A model generated the notes under the pieces. The model was given only the letters and a program-made list of their open reading frames with translations, was not told where the DNA came from and did not search any database. This document shows, in pieces, positions 16,897-26,707 of a stretch of DNA of 64,000 nt. Each line of letters starts with the position of its first letter. Within the stretch, counting starts at the first letter, position 1. Both the position numbers and the translations under genes were made by a program. Source of the stretch: Sagittula stellata E-37 (GTDB lineage: Bacteria > Pseudomonadota > Alphaproteobacteria > Rhodobacterales > Rhodobacteraceae). The stretch covers positions 2,675,501 to 2,739,500 of the forward strand of contig NZ_CP155729.1 in assembly GCF_039724765.1 (NCBI RefSeq), read 5' to 3'.

Positions 16897-18315
16897 TCAG
16901 GACGCTTCCGACATGCGGTCCTCGTCCACCCGGGCCACCCGCCCGCCGGACTTGGCCGACGTCACCACACCGAGAGACTTCAGCTTCCGGTGCAGCGCCG
17001 ACCGCTCCATACCGACAAACGACGCCGTGCGCGAGATGTTCCCGCCGAACCGGTTGATCTGGGTCAGCAAGTATTCGCGTTCGAAGGCTTCGCGCGCCTC
17101 GCGCAGCGGCAGCGTCGCCAGCGTGCCCGACAGGACCACGCGCCCCTCGCCATCCTCGCCCGGAACGCTTTCCTGCGGCAGTTCGCGCGCCTCGATGGGG
17201 CCGTGACCGTCACCGAGAATAAGCACACGTTCAACCAGGTTCTTGAGCTGGCGCACATTGCCGGGCCACGTCATGGTCTGCATCAGCGCGATGGCGTCTT
17301 CGGTCAGTTCCCGCATCGGCAGGCCCTGCGAGAGGTTGCAGCCCTCGATGAAATGCCGCGCCAGAACCGGGATATCCTCGCGACGTTCCGCCAGCGAAGG
17401 TACGGCGATCGGCACAACGTTGAGGCGGTGATACAGTTCTTCGCGGAACCGTCCGAGGGTTATTTCCTCCTGCAGGTCGCGGTTGGTAGAAGAGATCACG
17501 CGCAAATCCACGCGCACCTTGTCGTTGCCGCCGACACGCTGGAACTGCTGGTCAACCAGCACGCGCAGGATCTTGGACTGTGTGCCGACGGGCATGTCCG
17601 CGACCTCGTCGAAATAGACGACGCCACCATGAGCCTGTTCCAGCAAACCAGGTTCGATCCCGCGCTTGGCGCTTTCGCGACCAAACAGCATGGCCTCCAT
17701 CATCTCCGGTTCGACACCCGCGCAATTCACCGTGACGAAGGGCGCCTGCGCGCGGTTGGAATTGGCGTGGATGTAGCGCGCGGCCACTTCCTTGCCGCAG
17801 CCTGCGGGGCCGGTCAGCATCACGCGGCCGTTGGATTTCGTCACCTTTTCAAGCTGCGAAACCAGCGTGCGGAACGACGCGCTTTCACCGATCATCTCTG
17901 CCTGCCGGACTTCGCCGCGCTTCAGCTGCTGGTTCTCGCGCCTGAGCATCGAGGCCTCCATCGCGCGCCGGATCACCACCAGAAGCTGGTCGATGTTGAA
18001 CGGCTTCTCGATGAAGTCGTAGGCCCCCTGCTTGATCGCCGCCACGGCGATCTCGATGTTGCCATGGCCTGAAATGATGACCACGGGGATATCGGGGTTG
18101 TCGCGCTTGACGGTCTTGAGAATGTCGATCCCGTCCATCTTGCTGTCCTTCAACCAGATGTCGAGGATCAGGAGCGCGGGCGGTTCCGAATTGATTTCCG
18201 CCATGGCATCGTTCGAGTTTCCGGCCAGCCGGGTGGTGTATCCCTCGTCTTCGAGGATGTCGCCGATCAGCTCGCGGATGTCACGCTCGTCGTCGACAAT
18301 CAGAATGTCGCTCAT
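16897..18315 (-). CDS. ntrX: NtrX response regulator (AAA+ transcription regulator)
   Basis: A 472-residue response regulator. The receiver domain has acidic pocket DDE and phospho-acceptor Asp52 in LLILDIWL. The AAA+ domain has Walker A GPAGCGKEVAARYIH and Walker B VVYFDEVADMP, and a Fis-type HTH sits at the C-terminus. The usual GAFTGA loop is absent: LFGRESAKRGIEPGLLEQA occupies that stretch. Partner of the membrane kinase NtrY, with which it overlaps by ATGA. In alphaproteobacteria NtrYX links nitrogen metabolism, redox/oxygen sensing and envelope state. Confidence 0.95.
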   Translation of the reverse strand: MSDILIVDDERDIRELIGDILEDEGYTTRLAGNSNDAMAEINSEPPALLILDIWLKDSKMDGIDILKTVKRDNPDIPVVIISGHGNIEIAVAAIKQGAYDFIEKPFNIDQLLVVIRRAMEASMLRRENQQLKRGEVRQAEMIGESASFRTLVSQLEKVTKSNGRVMLTGPAGCGKEVAARYIHANSNRAQAPFVTVNCAGVEPEMMEAMLFGRESAKRGIEPGLLEQAHGGVVYFDEVADMPVGTQSKILRVLVDQQFQRVGGNDKVRVDLRVISSTNRDLQEEITLGRFREELYHRLNVVPIAVPSLAERREDIPVLARHFIEGCNLSQGLPMRELTEDAIALMQTMTWPGNVRQLKNLVERVLILGDGHGPIEARELPQESVPGEDGEGRVVLSGTLATLPLREAREAFEREYLLTQINRFGGNISRTASFVGMERSALHRKLKSLGVVTSAKSGGRVARVDEDRMSEAS

Positions 18316-20606
18316 GCCGTCTTCTCCATGTTTTCGTTATTGAATTCCGGTTGCGGCTGCTCGGCCGCGGGTCTCAGCGGCAGCCGGACGACTGCCATCG
18401 CGCCACGGTGCCCGCCGTCTGTAAACGACGGAGCATCGTCGAGATGCAGGGTGCCGCCATGTTCCTCGATGATCTTCTTGACGATGGGCAGGCCAAGGCC
18501 CGTGCCTTCGTTGCGGGTGGTGACATAGGGTTCGAACAGGCGCGCCCGGTCCTCCGGCAAACCGACCCCGTTGTCCATGATGCGGATCACCGCGTCGTTG
18601 CCATCCACCTCGCCCTCGATGCGGATCTCCGGCTTGTATCCATCGGGGGCGCCTTTCTGGACAAGGCTTTCGGTGGCCTCGCCCGCGTTCTTGATCAGGT
18701 TGGTGAAGGCCTGCCCGATCATGCCCGCGTCAAGCTCGGACGGCATCGTCTGTTTCGGCAGAGCGGTGCGGAAGGTCACGTTCGGTTGGCCGCTGTCCTG
18801 CAACAGAATGGCCCCACGCAGAAGATCGCCCAGATCCTCCGGGCGGCGCTCCGGTTCCGGCATGCGGGCGAACTTGGAGAACTCGTCGACGATTCTCCGC
18901 AATCCATCCGTCTGCCGGACGATCACGCCGGTCATCTCTTCCAGTTTCTCGGCGTCGGCCTCGTCCAGCTGGCGCGCGAACTTCCGCTTGATCCGTTCCG
19001 CCGACAGCTGGATCGGCGTGAGCGGGTTCTTGATTTCATGCGCAATCCGCCGCGCCACATCGCCCCAGGCCGCCATGCGCTGCGCACTGACAAGGTCGGT
19101 CACATCGTCAAAGGCGACCACGTATCCTTCGAGCGACTCGTCCGACCGGCGGCGTGTGGACAGGCGCACCAACAGATGTTCCAGCCGCCCTTCGCGGATG
19201 ACCTTGACCTCTTGCTGCACGACCTCGCGGCCTTCGTTGCGCAGCCGATCGAACACCTCGCCGAACTCAGGCACGGCCACCATGATCGGATCGGCGCGGT
19301 GGGTTTCATGCCAGCCCAACAGACGTTCCGCAGAGCGGTTCACAAAGGCCACGGTCCCGTCGGGGTCGAGCCCGACCACACCGGACGTAACAGAGGTCAG
19401 CACGGAATCGAACAGCCGCTGACGCCGCTCGATCTGGCGGGTGTTCTCCAGCAAGGTCTCGCGCTGCGCCTTCAACTGGCGGGTCATCTGGTTGAACAGA
19501 CGTCCGAGCATGGAGATCTCGTCGTCCGTCTCTTCCTCGATCACCTGCACGTCGAGGTCGCCCTTGCCGACCTGCTGCGCCGCCCCGGCCAGGCGTCCGA
19601 CCGGACGCGACAGCCGTTCCGCGAACCAGAGCCCCGCCCAGGTCGCGGCGAGGATCAGAAGCACCGCAAAGCCGAGATAGAGTACGGCAAAGTCGAACAG
19701 CCGCCTGCCCCGCTCGCTTTCCTGTTGCTGATAGAAACGCGCAGTTTCCTGCGTCTCGTCCAAAAGGTTCAGGATCGCGCCGTCGACCTCACGACTGACA
19801 TAGAGGTAACGGTCCACGAAGGCTTCGAGCGGCACCAGCGCGCGCAACTCGTTGTTGTCGTAGTCCGGGATGATCGCGACGCCGGCTTCTTCCGCTTCGG
19901 CGAAATCGGAGACCAGCGGCTTCTCGTAGTCGAAGAGATATGAGCGTTCGCCGCGCGCCCGGATCTCTCCTGTTCCGTCGATCACATAGGCTTCGCGAAG
20001 GCCACGTTGAATTCGTCCCTGCCCCTGGCCAAGCAGCCGGCGCAGCGCCCCATCGTCGATCATGAAGGCCGCACGGCGGCTGGAATCGAGGAAGTCGGCC
20101 AGCGCCTCCGCGTCCTGGACAAGACCTTCGCGGCTTTGTTCGTCGTAGGCTTCAGCCGCTGCCCGCGATGCGCTGACCACGTTCTGCACACGGGTGGAGA
20201 ACCACGTTTCCAGACCGATGTTGATCGTCAGTACCGCAAAGACGGCAACCGTGATCGTCGGCAACAGCGCCATCAAGACGAAGGCGGTCGTCAGCCGCAG
20301 GTGCAGCCGCGATCCCGCCGATTGCGCCCGCCGCGCCGACACCATCCTGCTGACCCGCATCAAAACGAGCGCCGCCAGAAGAAGGACGTAAACCAGGTCG
20401 GCCAGCAGCACGATGCGCAGGCTGGACGTCGACGATCCCTGATCCAGCGGGCCGAGCACGAGGAACGTGGACAACGCGAGGACCGGCCCAAGCGCCACGA
20501 GCAGGAAGGCCATCAGGTTCGAAAACCATCGACGCCGCCTGAGCCGAACGAGCAGCGCCCATGTCGGCGATCGGAACGTGATACGTGCCCGCGTGGCCAC
20601 AGCCAA
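18312..20606 (-). CDS. ntrY: NtrY membrane sensor histidine kinase
   Basis: A 764-residue kinase. Two or more N-terminal membrane helices span about residues 28-110, a periplasmic sensor region runs to a further helix near residue 305, then a HAMP domain (LSRPVGRLAGAAQQV), a PAS domain (VTSGVVGLDPDGTVAFVN), the phospho-acceptor H-box [20 protein letters not shown], and N/G boxes FTNLIKNAGEA and TGLGLPIVKKI. The domain order and length match NtrY. Downstream ntrX overlaps its stop. The 135-base gap before it holds a strong hairpin and probably a separate promoter. Confidence 0.95.
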   Translation of the reverse strand: MAVATRARITFRSPTWALLVRLRRRRWFSNLMAFLLVALGPVLALSTFLVLGPLDQGSSTSSLRIVLLADLVYVLLLAALVLMRVSRMVSARRAQSAGSRLHLRLTTAFVLMALLPTITVAVFAVLTINIGLETWFSTRVQNVVSASRAAAEAYDEQSREGLVQDAEALADFLDSSRRAAFMIDDGALRRLLGQGQGRIQRGLREAYVIDGTGEIRARGERSYLFDYEKPLVSDFAEAEEAGVAIIPDYDNNELRALVPLEAFVDRYLYVSREVDGAILNLLDETQETARFYQQQESERGRRLFDFAVLYLGFAVLLILAATWAGLWFAERLSRPVGRLAGAAQQVGKGDLDVQVIEEETDDEISMLGRLFNQMTRQLKAQRETLLENTRQIERRQRLFDSVLTSVTSGVVGLDPDGTVAFVNRSAERLLGWHETHRADPIMVAVPEFGEVFDRLRNEGREVVQQEVKVIREGRLEHLLVRLSTRRRSDESLEGYVVAFDDVTDLVSAQRMAAWGDVARRIAHEIKNPLTPIQLSAERIKRKFARQLDEADAEKLEEMTGVIVRQTDGLRRIVDEFSKFARMPEPERRPEDLGDLLRGAILLQDSGQPNVTFRTALPKQTMPSELDAGMIGQAFTNLIKNAGEATESLVQKGAPDGYKPEIRIEGEVDGNDAVIRIMDNGVGLPEDRARLFEPYVTTRNEGTGLGLPIVKKIIEEHGGTLHLDDAPSFTDGGHRGAMAVVRLPLRPAAEQPQPEFNNENMEKTA

Positions 20607-20685
20607 ACCTCGTCAATGTAGCGCAGCCCGCCTCATTATTGAGGTCATCACAACGCAAACCGCCATATCTGGTGACCTTCTCACC

Positions 20686-20714
20686 CCATGACGCCGCGTT
20701 AACGCGGATCATGG
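20686..20714. promoter_or_regulatory. strong inverted repeat between ntrC and ntrY
   Basis: A perfect 14-bp palindrome CCGCGTTAACGCGG (20694-20707) lies inside a longer inverted repeat, CCATGA (20686-20691) pairing with TCATGG (20709-20714). It sits 28 bases after the ntrC stop and 80 bases before ntrY. There is no T-run directly after it on the minus strand. It could be an operator, an RNA-processing hairpin or a partial terminator separating ntrBC from ntrYX expression. Confidence 0.45.
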
Positions 20715-20741
20715 CGGCGGGGTCACACCTATGTGGTCTTT

Positions 20742-22115
20742 TTACATCAACTTCCGGCGGCGTGTCACGCGAATATCCAGATCCGTGATCTTCTTGCGCA
20801 AAGTATTGCGGTTTATTCCGAGAAGGTCGGCGCATTTTGCCTGATTCCCGCCGGTTGCCTCCAGCGCAATTTCGATCAGCGGGGCCTCGACTTCCCGGAT
20901 GATGCGCCCGTGCAGACCCGGCGGCGGCAGCATCGCCCCATGCAGGTCGAAGTAGCGACGCAGGTGACGCGCCACGGATTCACCCAGCTTGTCGCTGTCA
21001 CCGCCGCGCAGGACCGGACCGGTCTCGGGCTGGTTGCCCAACACTGCCTCGACTTCGGCCCGGGTGATCTCCTCGGACCGCGATGTCAGCGACAGGCGCC
21101 GCACGGCATTCTCGAGCTGGCGCACGTTGCCGGGCCAGGAATAGACCCTGAACAGATCCGCCGCACCTTCGGACAGCCAGCGCTTCGACGCGCCTTCACG
21201 TTCCGCACGTCCGAGGAAGTGGTCGGTCAGGAGCGAGATGTCCTCCACCCGTTCCCGAAGCGAAGGCACCGCGATGGCCGCGCCGTCCAGCCGGTAGAAC
21301 AGATCCTGACGCACCTTGCCGCCCTCGATCAGCGATTGCGGATCCATCTGGCTGGAGGCAAGGAAGCGCGGGACGTGATCGCCCGGCACATCCATCATGC
21401 GCACGATCCGGGCCTGGATCTCGTCCGGGACATCCGCGATCTCGTCGATCAGCAGCGTCCCACCCTTCACACGCGCCAGCACACGCGCCGGACCGTCGAG
21501 GTCCTGCAGGTCGCCCGCCGTCACCGTGACGAACGGCAGCGTGCGCCGGTCGGAGAAGTCATGCAGGGCCTTGGCAATCAGGGACTTTCCCGTGCCGCTT
21601 TCGCCGGTGATCAACACGGAAAGATCGGTGTTCATCACCCTCGCAACAAGACGGTAAAGCGCCTGCATCGCGGGGGTCTTGCCCACCAGTGGCAGCTCAT
21701 CGGGCTCATCGGCACCCACCACCGTTTCTTCCCGCCGGGGCGCACGGTTGCGGTTTTCTAGCGCCTTGGCCGTGCGCTTCATCAGGTCCGGCAGGTCGAA
21801 GGGTTTCGGCAGATAATCGTAGGCCTCCGCCTCGGCAGCCTGGATCGCCGTCATGATCGTGTTCTGCGCCGATATGACAATCACAGGAAGGCCGGGCCGG
21901 TCCTCGGAGATTTTCGGAAGCATTTCCAACCCGTTTCCGTCGGGCATCATGACGTCGGAGATCACGACATCCCCCTTGCCCTCGCCGACCCACCGCATGA
22001 GCGTGGTCAGAGAAGAGGTTGCGTGCACCTTGCATCCCGCGCGCGTGAGCGCCTGGGTCAGCACGGTGCGGATCGTGCGGTCGTCGTCAGCGACAAGAAC
22101 GGTGCCGTCCATCAC
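20742..22115 (-). CDS. ntrC: NtrC nitrogen-responsive transcription activator (sigma-70-type variant)
   Basis: A 457-residue response regulator. The receiver has DDD and phospho-acceptor Asp54 in [12 protein letters not shown], and Lys104 region [10 protein letters not shown]. The AAA+ domain has Walker [18 protein letters not shown] and Walker [12 protein letters not shown]. The C-terminal Fis HTH includes [19 protein letters not shown]. There is no GAFTGA: between the Walker boxes the text runs [22 protein letters not shown], shortened against sigma-54 activators. This fits Rhodobacter capsulatus NtrC, known to activate sigma-70 promoters. It overlaps ntrB by ATGA and controls nitrogen-limitation genes. 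Confidence 0.95.
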   Translation of the reverse strand: MMDGTVLVADDDRTIRTVLTQALTRAGCKVHATSSLTTLMRWVGEGKGDVVISDVMMPDGNGLEMLPKISEDRPGLPVIVISAQNTIMTAIQAAEAEAYDYLPKPFDLPDLMKRTAKALENRNRAPRREETVVGADEPDELPLVGKTPAMQALYRLVARVMNTDLSVLITGESGTGKSLIAKALHDFSDRRTLPFVTVTAGDLQDLDGPARVLARVKGGTLLIDEIADVPDEIQARIVRMMDVPGDHVPRFLASSQMDPQSLIEGGKVRQDLFYRLDGAAIAVPSLRERVEDISLLTDHFLGRAEREGASKRWLSEGAADLFRVYSWPGNVRQLENAVRRLSLTSRSEEITRAEVEAVLGNQPETGPVLRGGDSDKLGESVARHLRRYFDLHGAMLPPPGLHGRIIREVEAPLIEIALEATGGNQAKCADLLGINRNTLRKKITDLDIRVTRRRKLM

Positions 22116-23197
22116 TTGGTCTCCTTCTTCGCCCGGGGGGCCCGGGGCAGCGAAATGCGAAAGACCGTCCGGCCGGGGACCGAGTCCACCGAGATCCAGC
22201 CGTCGTGGTCCGATATGATCTTCGACACCAGCGCGAGGCCCAGCCCCGTACCGTTCTCCTTGCCCGAAACGAAGGGATCGAAGATGTCGCCCTTGATCGC
22301 CTCCGGCAGACCGGGACCGTCGTCGATGATCTCGATCTGCAAGGGCAGCGTCTGGCCGGAGCCATCGGCGCGCCGCAGGCGGAAACTGTGTTCGTAGTAG
22401 GTGTGCAGCGTGATGTGGCCGCCATTGATCGGATCGGCCGCTTCCGAGGCGTTCTTCACCAGGTTCAGCACCACCTGCAGCAGCTGGTCCGGATCGCCCC
22501 AGGCCATGGGCAGCGAGGGGTCGTATTCCTCGTGGATACGCATGTGCGCGCCGAACCCCAGAAGCGCCGAACGCCGCGCACGATCCAGCACGTCGTGGAT
22601 GTTCACCTCCCGCCGGTCAGGTGCGGAAAGGTTGCCGAACTGTTCGACCTGCTCCAGAAGCTTCACGATCCGCCGTGTCTCGGCGACGATTAGATCCGTG
22701 AATTCAAGATCTTCCTTGGGCAAGTTCATGCTGAGGAGCTGCGCGGCCCCGGTGATCCCGGCCAGCGGGTTCTTGATCTCGTGGGCCAGCATCTCGGCCA
22801 TGCCGATCGCGGATTTCGCCGCGGATTTCACCGAATGGCTCTGCGTCATGCGACCGGCGAGTTCGCGCGGCGAGATCAGCATGACCATCCAGCCTTCTCG
22901 CCCCTGAAGCGGCGCGATCTGCAGGTTGCACACAAGCGGAGGGCGGCTTCCGGTGCCGACGTCCACGTCGTTCACGAAGAGCGCGGTGCCGTTTTCCCGG
23001 GCGCGGATGAGGCTCTCTTCGAGAGGCGCATCTATGGCGAGCCGGTCCCAGATCGGCTGGCCCTGCAGCCACTTGGCCGAATTGTTCAGGAACCCCTCCG
23101 CCGCCGGGTTCAGGTCGCCGATCCTTTCGTTCGGGTCGATCAGCACCGCCGGGACCGGCAGAGAGGACCAGATCATCATATCGCGGTCATCCATCAT
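22112..23197 (-). CDS. ntrB: NtrB nitrogen-sensing histidine kinase
   Basis: A 361-residue soluble kinase/phosphatase. An N-terminal PAS domain ([26 protein letters not shown]) is followed by H-box [18 protein letters not shown] with phospho-acceptor His139, N-box [12 protein letters not shown], and G-boxes DDGPGLPE and [12 protein letters not shown]. It phosphorylates NtrC under PII control. The frame is open far upstream, but the ATG that overlaps the nifR3 stop (TGATG) gives the normal length and coupling. Order nifR3-ntrB-ntrC is as in Rhodobacter. Confidence 0.95.
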   Translation of the reverse strand: MMDDRDMMIWSSLPVPAVLIDPNERIGDLNPAAEGFLNNSAKWLQGQPIWDRLAIDAPLEESLIRARENGTALFVNDVDVGTGSRPPLVCNLQIAPLQGREGWMVMLISPRELAGRMTQSHSVKSAAKSAIGMAEMLAHEIKNPLAGITGAAQLLSMNLPKEDLEFTDLIVAETRRIVKLLEQVEQFGNLSAPDRREVNIHDVLDRARRSALLGFGAHMRIHEEYDPSLPMAWGDPDQLLQVVLNLVKNASEAADPINGGHITLHTYYEHSFRLRRADGSGQTLPLQIEIIDDGPGLPEAIKGDIFDPFVSGKENGTGLGLALVSKIISDHDGWISVDSVPGRTVFRISLPRAPRAKKETK

Positions 23198-24177
23198 CAC
23201 GCCGCGTCCTTGTCTTGTGGTACTATGGCCTCGCGCAGATGGGAGAGGACGCGCGCCGGATCGCGTTCCGTCAGGACCGTCTTGCGCAGTGCCGCCGGGG
23301 TGCCCGCGCGATCCATGTACCAACCCAGATGCTTCCGGGCGACGCGGTTGCCCAGCGTCGGCCCGTAAAAATCCAGCATGGCCTCGTAGTGTTCGGCCAC
23401 GAGATCGGCAAGCTCCGTGCCTTCCGGTATCTCCGGCGCTGGGGCGCCGTGCAACTTCGACGCGATCTCGGCCAGCATCCATGGGGCGCCCTGCGCACCT
23501 CGGCCAACCATGACCCCGTCGGCGCCCGAAAGGTCGAGCGCCCGGCGCGCCGTATCCGCGTCCGTGATATCGCCGTTCGCGACGACCGGGATCGAGACCG
23601 CATCCTTCACGGGACGGATCGCCGCCCAGTCTGCGCGCCCCTTGTAGAACTGGCAGCGGGTCCGGCCATGGATCACGATCATCCGCACACCCGCCCCCTC
23701 GGCCCGCCTTGCAAGCTCCGGCGCGTTCAGATCCGTGTCGTCCCAGCCCAGCCGGGTCTTCAGCGTCACCGGCAAATCGACCGCGGCAACCACCGCCTCG
23801 ATCAACCTCAGGGCATGGTCGGGCACCCGCATGAGCGCCGATCCCGACCAGCCGCCCGTCACTTTCTTGGCCGGGCATCCCATGTTGATGTCGATCACCC
23901 TTGCGCCCATGTCGGCGACCATCCGGGCAGCTTCGGCCATCGGTTCTGGTTCGCGTCCGGCGATCTGCACGGACGTGTTTTCGACCTGAGCGCCCAGTTC
24001 CGCCTTTTCGCGAGTTCCGGGTCTCGCCGTCAGGAACTCGCCCGACGCGATCATCTCCGAAACCACGAGTCCGGCACCGTACCGGGACACCAATGTCCGG
24101 AACGGAAGGTCCGTGATTCCCGCCAGCGGTGCGAGCAGCACCGGCGGCTGAATTTGTCGTTTTCCGATGGAAAGCAC
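23197..24177 (-). CDS. dusB: tRNA-dihydrouridine synthase DusB (NifR3)
   Basis: A 326-residue FMN TIM-barrel enzyme that reduces uridine in the tRNA D-loop. Visible motifs are [14 protein letters not shown] near the N-terminus, the catalytic Cys in [25 protein letters not shown], and phosphate-binding [15 protein letters not shown] followed by [13 protein letters not shown]. The GTG start (LSIGKRQIQ) was chosen because it gives the family length and AAGGA lies ~11 bases upstream; an ATG 14 codons earlier is possible but its GGAG abuts the start. First gene of the nifR3-ntrBC operon and divergent from ispDF. Confidence 0.92.
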   Translation of the reverse strand: MLSIGKRQIQPPVLLAPLAGITDLPFRTLVSRYGAGLVVSEMIASGEFLTARPGTREKAELGAQVENTSVQIAGREPEPMAEAARMVADMGARVIDINMGCPAKKVTGGWSGSALMRVPDHALRLIEAVVAAVDLPVTLKTRLGWDDTDLNAPELARRAEGAGVRMIVIHGRTRCQFYKGRADWAAIRPVKDAVSIPVVANGDITDADTARRALDLSGADGVMVGRGAQGAPWMLAEIASKLHGAPAPEIPEGTELADLVAEHYEAMLDFYGPTLGNRVARKHLGWYMDRAGTPAALRKTVLTERDPARVLSHLREAIVPQDKDAA

Positions 24178-24379
24178 CAAATGCCTAGTCCTTGTGCGAC
24201 GTACGCGAGTAAAGCACATCTCCGGTCGGAGTTAGCCTCTGTATTGTATTCCTTCAATGTTTCCGACGCCCTTTCGACGGAGCTTGCCGGAAGTTGCCTA
24301 AAAAAACGGCACTCAGACCGGACGATTGCAACCGCCCCGGCCCCTCCTTATGACAAGGAAGACAAAGGATTTCAGACGT

Positions 24380-25510
24380 ATGCGCACAGCAATCCTCATC
24401 GTTGCAGCCGGTCGCGGGACTCGTGCCGGTGGCACGCTGCCGAAGCAGTGGCAAGACGTCGCCGGACGTCCGGTGGCGCGCTGGACGCTTGAGGCCATGG
24501 CGGGATTCGGCGACCTGATCATGGTCATCCACCCCGACGACCAGGCCCGGGCCCGGGCGCTTTGCACCGGGCTGAACGTCAGGCTGGTCCATGGCGGTGC
24601 GGACCGCTCAGTCTCTGTCAGGAATGGACTTGAGGCGCTGGAAGGCGACGGTTTCGACGCCGTGCTGATCCATGACGTCGCGCGCCCCTGCGTCCCTCCC
24701 GAAACCGTGCAAGCCGTTCTGGACGCGCTGATTACCGCACCGGCCGCGGCGCCAGCGCTCGCCGTGACCGATGCACTGTGGATAGCCGCTGGTGGCCACG
24801 TCAGCGGCACCCGGGACCGCGATGGCCTGTTCCGCGCGCAGACCCCCCAAGGCTTCCATTTCGACACCATCCTCGCCGCGCATCGCGCCTTCGCTGGCGT
24901 GGCCGCGGACGATGTAGAGGTGGCCCGCGCCTACGGGATCGACGTGCGCGTCACACCGGGTTCCGAACGCAACATCAAGATCACCACGCCAGAGGATTTC
25001 TCTCGCGCAAGCAACATGTTAAGAGGCACCATGGATGTACGCACCGGCAATGGATACGATGTTCACGCATTTGAGGATGGTGACCACGTCATCCTCTGCG
25101 GTGTGCGCATCCCGCACAACCGAAAGCTGAAGGGGCATTCCGACGCCGATGTGGGCATGCACGCTGTGACCGACGCGCTCTACGGGGCGCTGGCAGAGGG
25201 CGACATAGGCCGCCACTTCCCGCCCAGCGATCCGCAGTGGAAAGGCGCCGCATCCGAGATATTTCTGGAACATGCGGTCGAACTGGCGCGGACACGCGGC
25301 TTCCGGATCGGCAACGTGGACTTGACCCTGATCTGCGAGCGTCCAAAGATCGGTCCGCATACCTCTGAAATGACAAAGGAAATGGCACGCATCATGAACC
25401 TTGACCCCGGCCGGATCTCGATCAAGGCGACAACGTCCGAACGCCTTGGGTTTACTGGGCGCGAAGAAGGTATCGCCGCTATCGCCACGGCAACGCTGGT
25501 GTCGTCATGA
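24380..25510 (+). CDS. ispDF: bifunctional IspD/IspF isoprenoid enzyme
   Basis: A 376-residue fusion of 2-C-methyl-D-erythritol 4-phosphate cytidylyltransferase and 2-C-methyl-D-erythritol 2,4-cyclodiphosphate synthase, two steps of the MEP pathway. IspD shows [17 protein letters not shown] at the N-terminus and [11 protein letters not shown] near residue 95. IspF begins near residue 217 with [11 protein letters not shown] and has [11 protein letters not shown] metal ligands and the C-terminal [14 protein letters not shown]. The ATG was chosen after AAAGGATT; 18 upstream codons in frame look non-coding. Fusion is usual in alphaproteobacteria. It overlaps pgpA by ATGA. Confidence 0.96.
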   Translation: MRTAILIVAAGRGTRAGGTLPKQWQDVAGRPVARWTLEAMAGFGDLIMVIHPDDQARARALCTGLNVRLVHGGADRSVSVRNGLEALEGDGFDAVLIHDVARPCVPPETVQAVLDALITAPAAAPALAVTDALWIAAGGHVSGTRDRDGLFRAQTPQGFHFDTILAAHRAFAGVAADDVEVARAYGIDVRVTPGSERNIKITTPEDFSRASNMLRGTMDVRTGNGYDVHAFEDGDHVILCGVRIPHNRKLKGHSDADVGMHAVTDALYGALAEGDIGRHFPPSDPQWKGAASEIFLEHAVELARTRGFRIGNVDLTLICERPKIGPHTSEMTKEMARIMNLDPGRISIKATTSERLGFTGREEGIAAIATATLVSS

Positions 25511-25989
25511 AGTGGCTGGCTTCCGTCGGCGGCATCGGGTTCCTGCGCCCCGCCTCCGGCACCTGGGGCTCGCTCGCGGCGCTGCCCATGGCCTACGCCA
25601 TCCACCTGGTCGGCGGCTTCTGGCTCTTGCTGGCGCTTGGCGTGGTGGTGTTTTTCGCTGGCCTGAAAGCGACAGAGGCGCTGACCCGCACGGGCGACCA
25701 CGATCCGTCGTGGATCGTCATCGACGAGGTCGTTGGCCAGTGGATCGCGATCATGCCGGTCAGCTTCGGCGCTGGGATGATGGGCATCGACGTCTGGCGG
25801 TTGTGGCCCGGCTGGGTCGCTGGCTTCGTGCTATTCCGGCTGTTCGACATTTGGAAACCCTGGCTGGTGGGCCGTGCCGACCGGCGCGGCGACGCGCTTG
25901 GGGTCATGCTCGATGACGTGATCGCAGGGGTCTTCGCTGCGCTGGTGTCTGTCTTTCTGGCCGCACTCTACCATGGAACGATGCTGTGA
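25507..25989 (+). CDS. pgpA: phosphatidylglycerophosphatase A
   Basis: A 160-residue inner-membrane phosphatase that dephosphorylates phosphatidylglycerol phosphate. The signature [19 protein letters not shown] opens the protein, [10 protein letters not shown] (acidic active-site segment) lies mid-protein, and DDVIAG follows in the C-terminal half, with three to four hydrophobic segments between. It overlaps ispDF upstream (ATGA) and the pncC-like gene downstream (GTGA), so the three form one translationally coupled operon. Confidence 0.93.
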   Translation: MKWLASVGGIGFLRPASGTWGSLAALPMAYAIHLVGGFWLLLALGVVVFFAGLKATEALTRTGDHDPSWIVIDEVVGQWIAIMPVSFGAGMMGIDVWRLWPGWVAGFVLFRLFDIWKPWLVGRADRRGDALGVMLDDVIAGVFAALVSVFLAALYHGTML

Positions 25990-26453
25990 ACCTCGCATCT
26001 GAAATACTTGAGCAGGCAAAAGCGTCCGGGAGGACCGTGACCGCCGCGGAAAGTTGCACGGGCGGGAAGGTGGCTGCGGCGATCACCGATGTGCCGGGTT
26101 CTTCCGCGATCTTCGAACGCGGATTCGTCACGTATTCCAACCTCGCCAAGCAGGAGATGCTGGGCGTGCGTGCCGAAAGCCTAGACGCATATGGCGCGGT
26201 GTCCGAGGAAGTCGCGCGCGAGATGGCCGAGGGCGCACGCCGTGCTGCGCGCGCCGATGTTGCCGTAGCCATTAGCGGCATCGCCGGTCCTGGCGGGTCC
26301 GAGTTCAAGCCGGAAGGCCGGGTCTGTTACGCCCTCGCCGACGCCTCCGGCACCAGATCGGAGACAGTTGAACATGGCGCTTTGGGGCGGGACAAGGTCC
26401 GTACAGCGGCAACCGAACATGCGCTGGCGATGCTTCTGGCGGCGCTGTCCTGA
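25986..26453 (+). CDS. CinA C-terminal-domain family nicotinamide-nucleotide amidase
   Basis: A 155-residue stand-alone CinA_C domain (PncC type) that converts NMN to NaMN plus ammonia in pyridine-nucleotide recycling. Diagnostic motifs are TAAESCTGGKVAAAITDVPGSS at the N-terminus, RGFVTYSN, and AISGIAGPGG in the second half. The start is GTG overlapping the pgpA stop. It lacks the MoaB-like N-terminal half of full CinA, as usual for this operon in alphaproteobacteria. Confidence 0.92.
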   Translation: MNLASEILEQAKASGRTVTAAESCTGGKVAAAITDVPGSSAIFERGFVTYSNLAKQEMLGVRAESLDAYGAVSEEVAREMAEGARRAARADVAVAISGIAGPGGSEFKPEGRVCYALADASGTRSETVEHGALGRDKVRTAATEHALAMLLAALS

Positions 26454-26707
26454 CCGCCGGAATGCGTGATGCAGGCTTACTAACCGTTTACTCCGGAGCA
26501 TTTTTTGCCGGATGTGGCCCAGATCGAAAAGCGCGTTCCGTGAAGGTGATCTTGTGCTATTCGGGAAAACCCACGGTGGACCGGGGCCACCGCAACGTGC
26601 GTGCACTGCAACGGAGCGGAGCCGCTTGACGAAGGCAAACCTGAAACGGCACCGACGGCTGGCTTGCGGCGTTTGAAGCACGATAACCGGCACTGCGTGG
26701 ACGTTTT
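26454..26707. other. convergent intergenic region with clustered hairpins, possible small RNA
   Basis: 254 bases between two convergent genes. A run of short perfect hairpins lies at GGGAAAACCC (26563-26572), CGGTGG-N7-CCACCG (26574-26592) and AGCGGagCCGCT (26615-26626). A T6 run lies near 26500 after CTCCGGAG. No known RNA family or protein frame was recognised, so any RNA gene here is inference. Confidence 0.3.
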
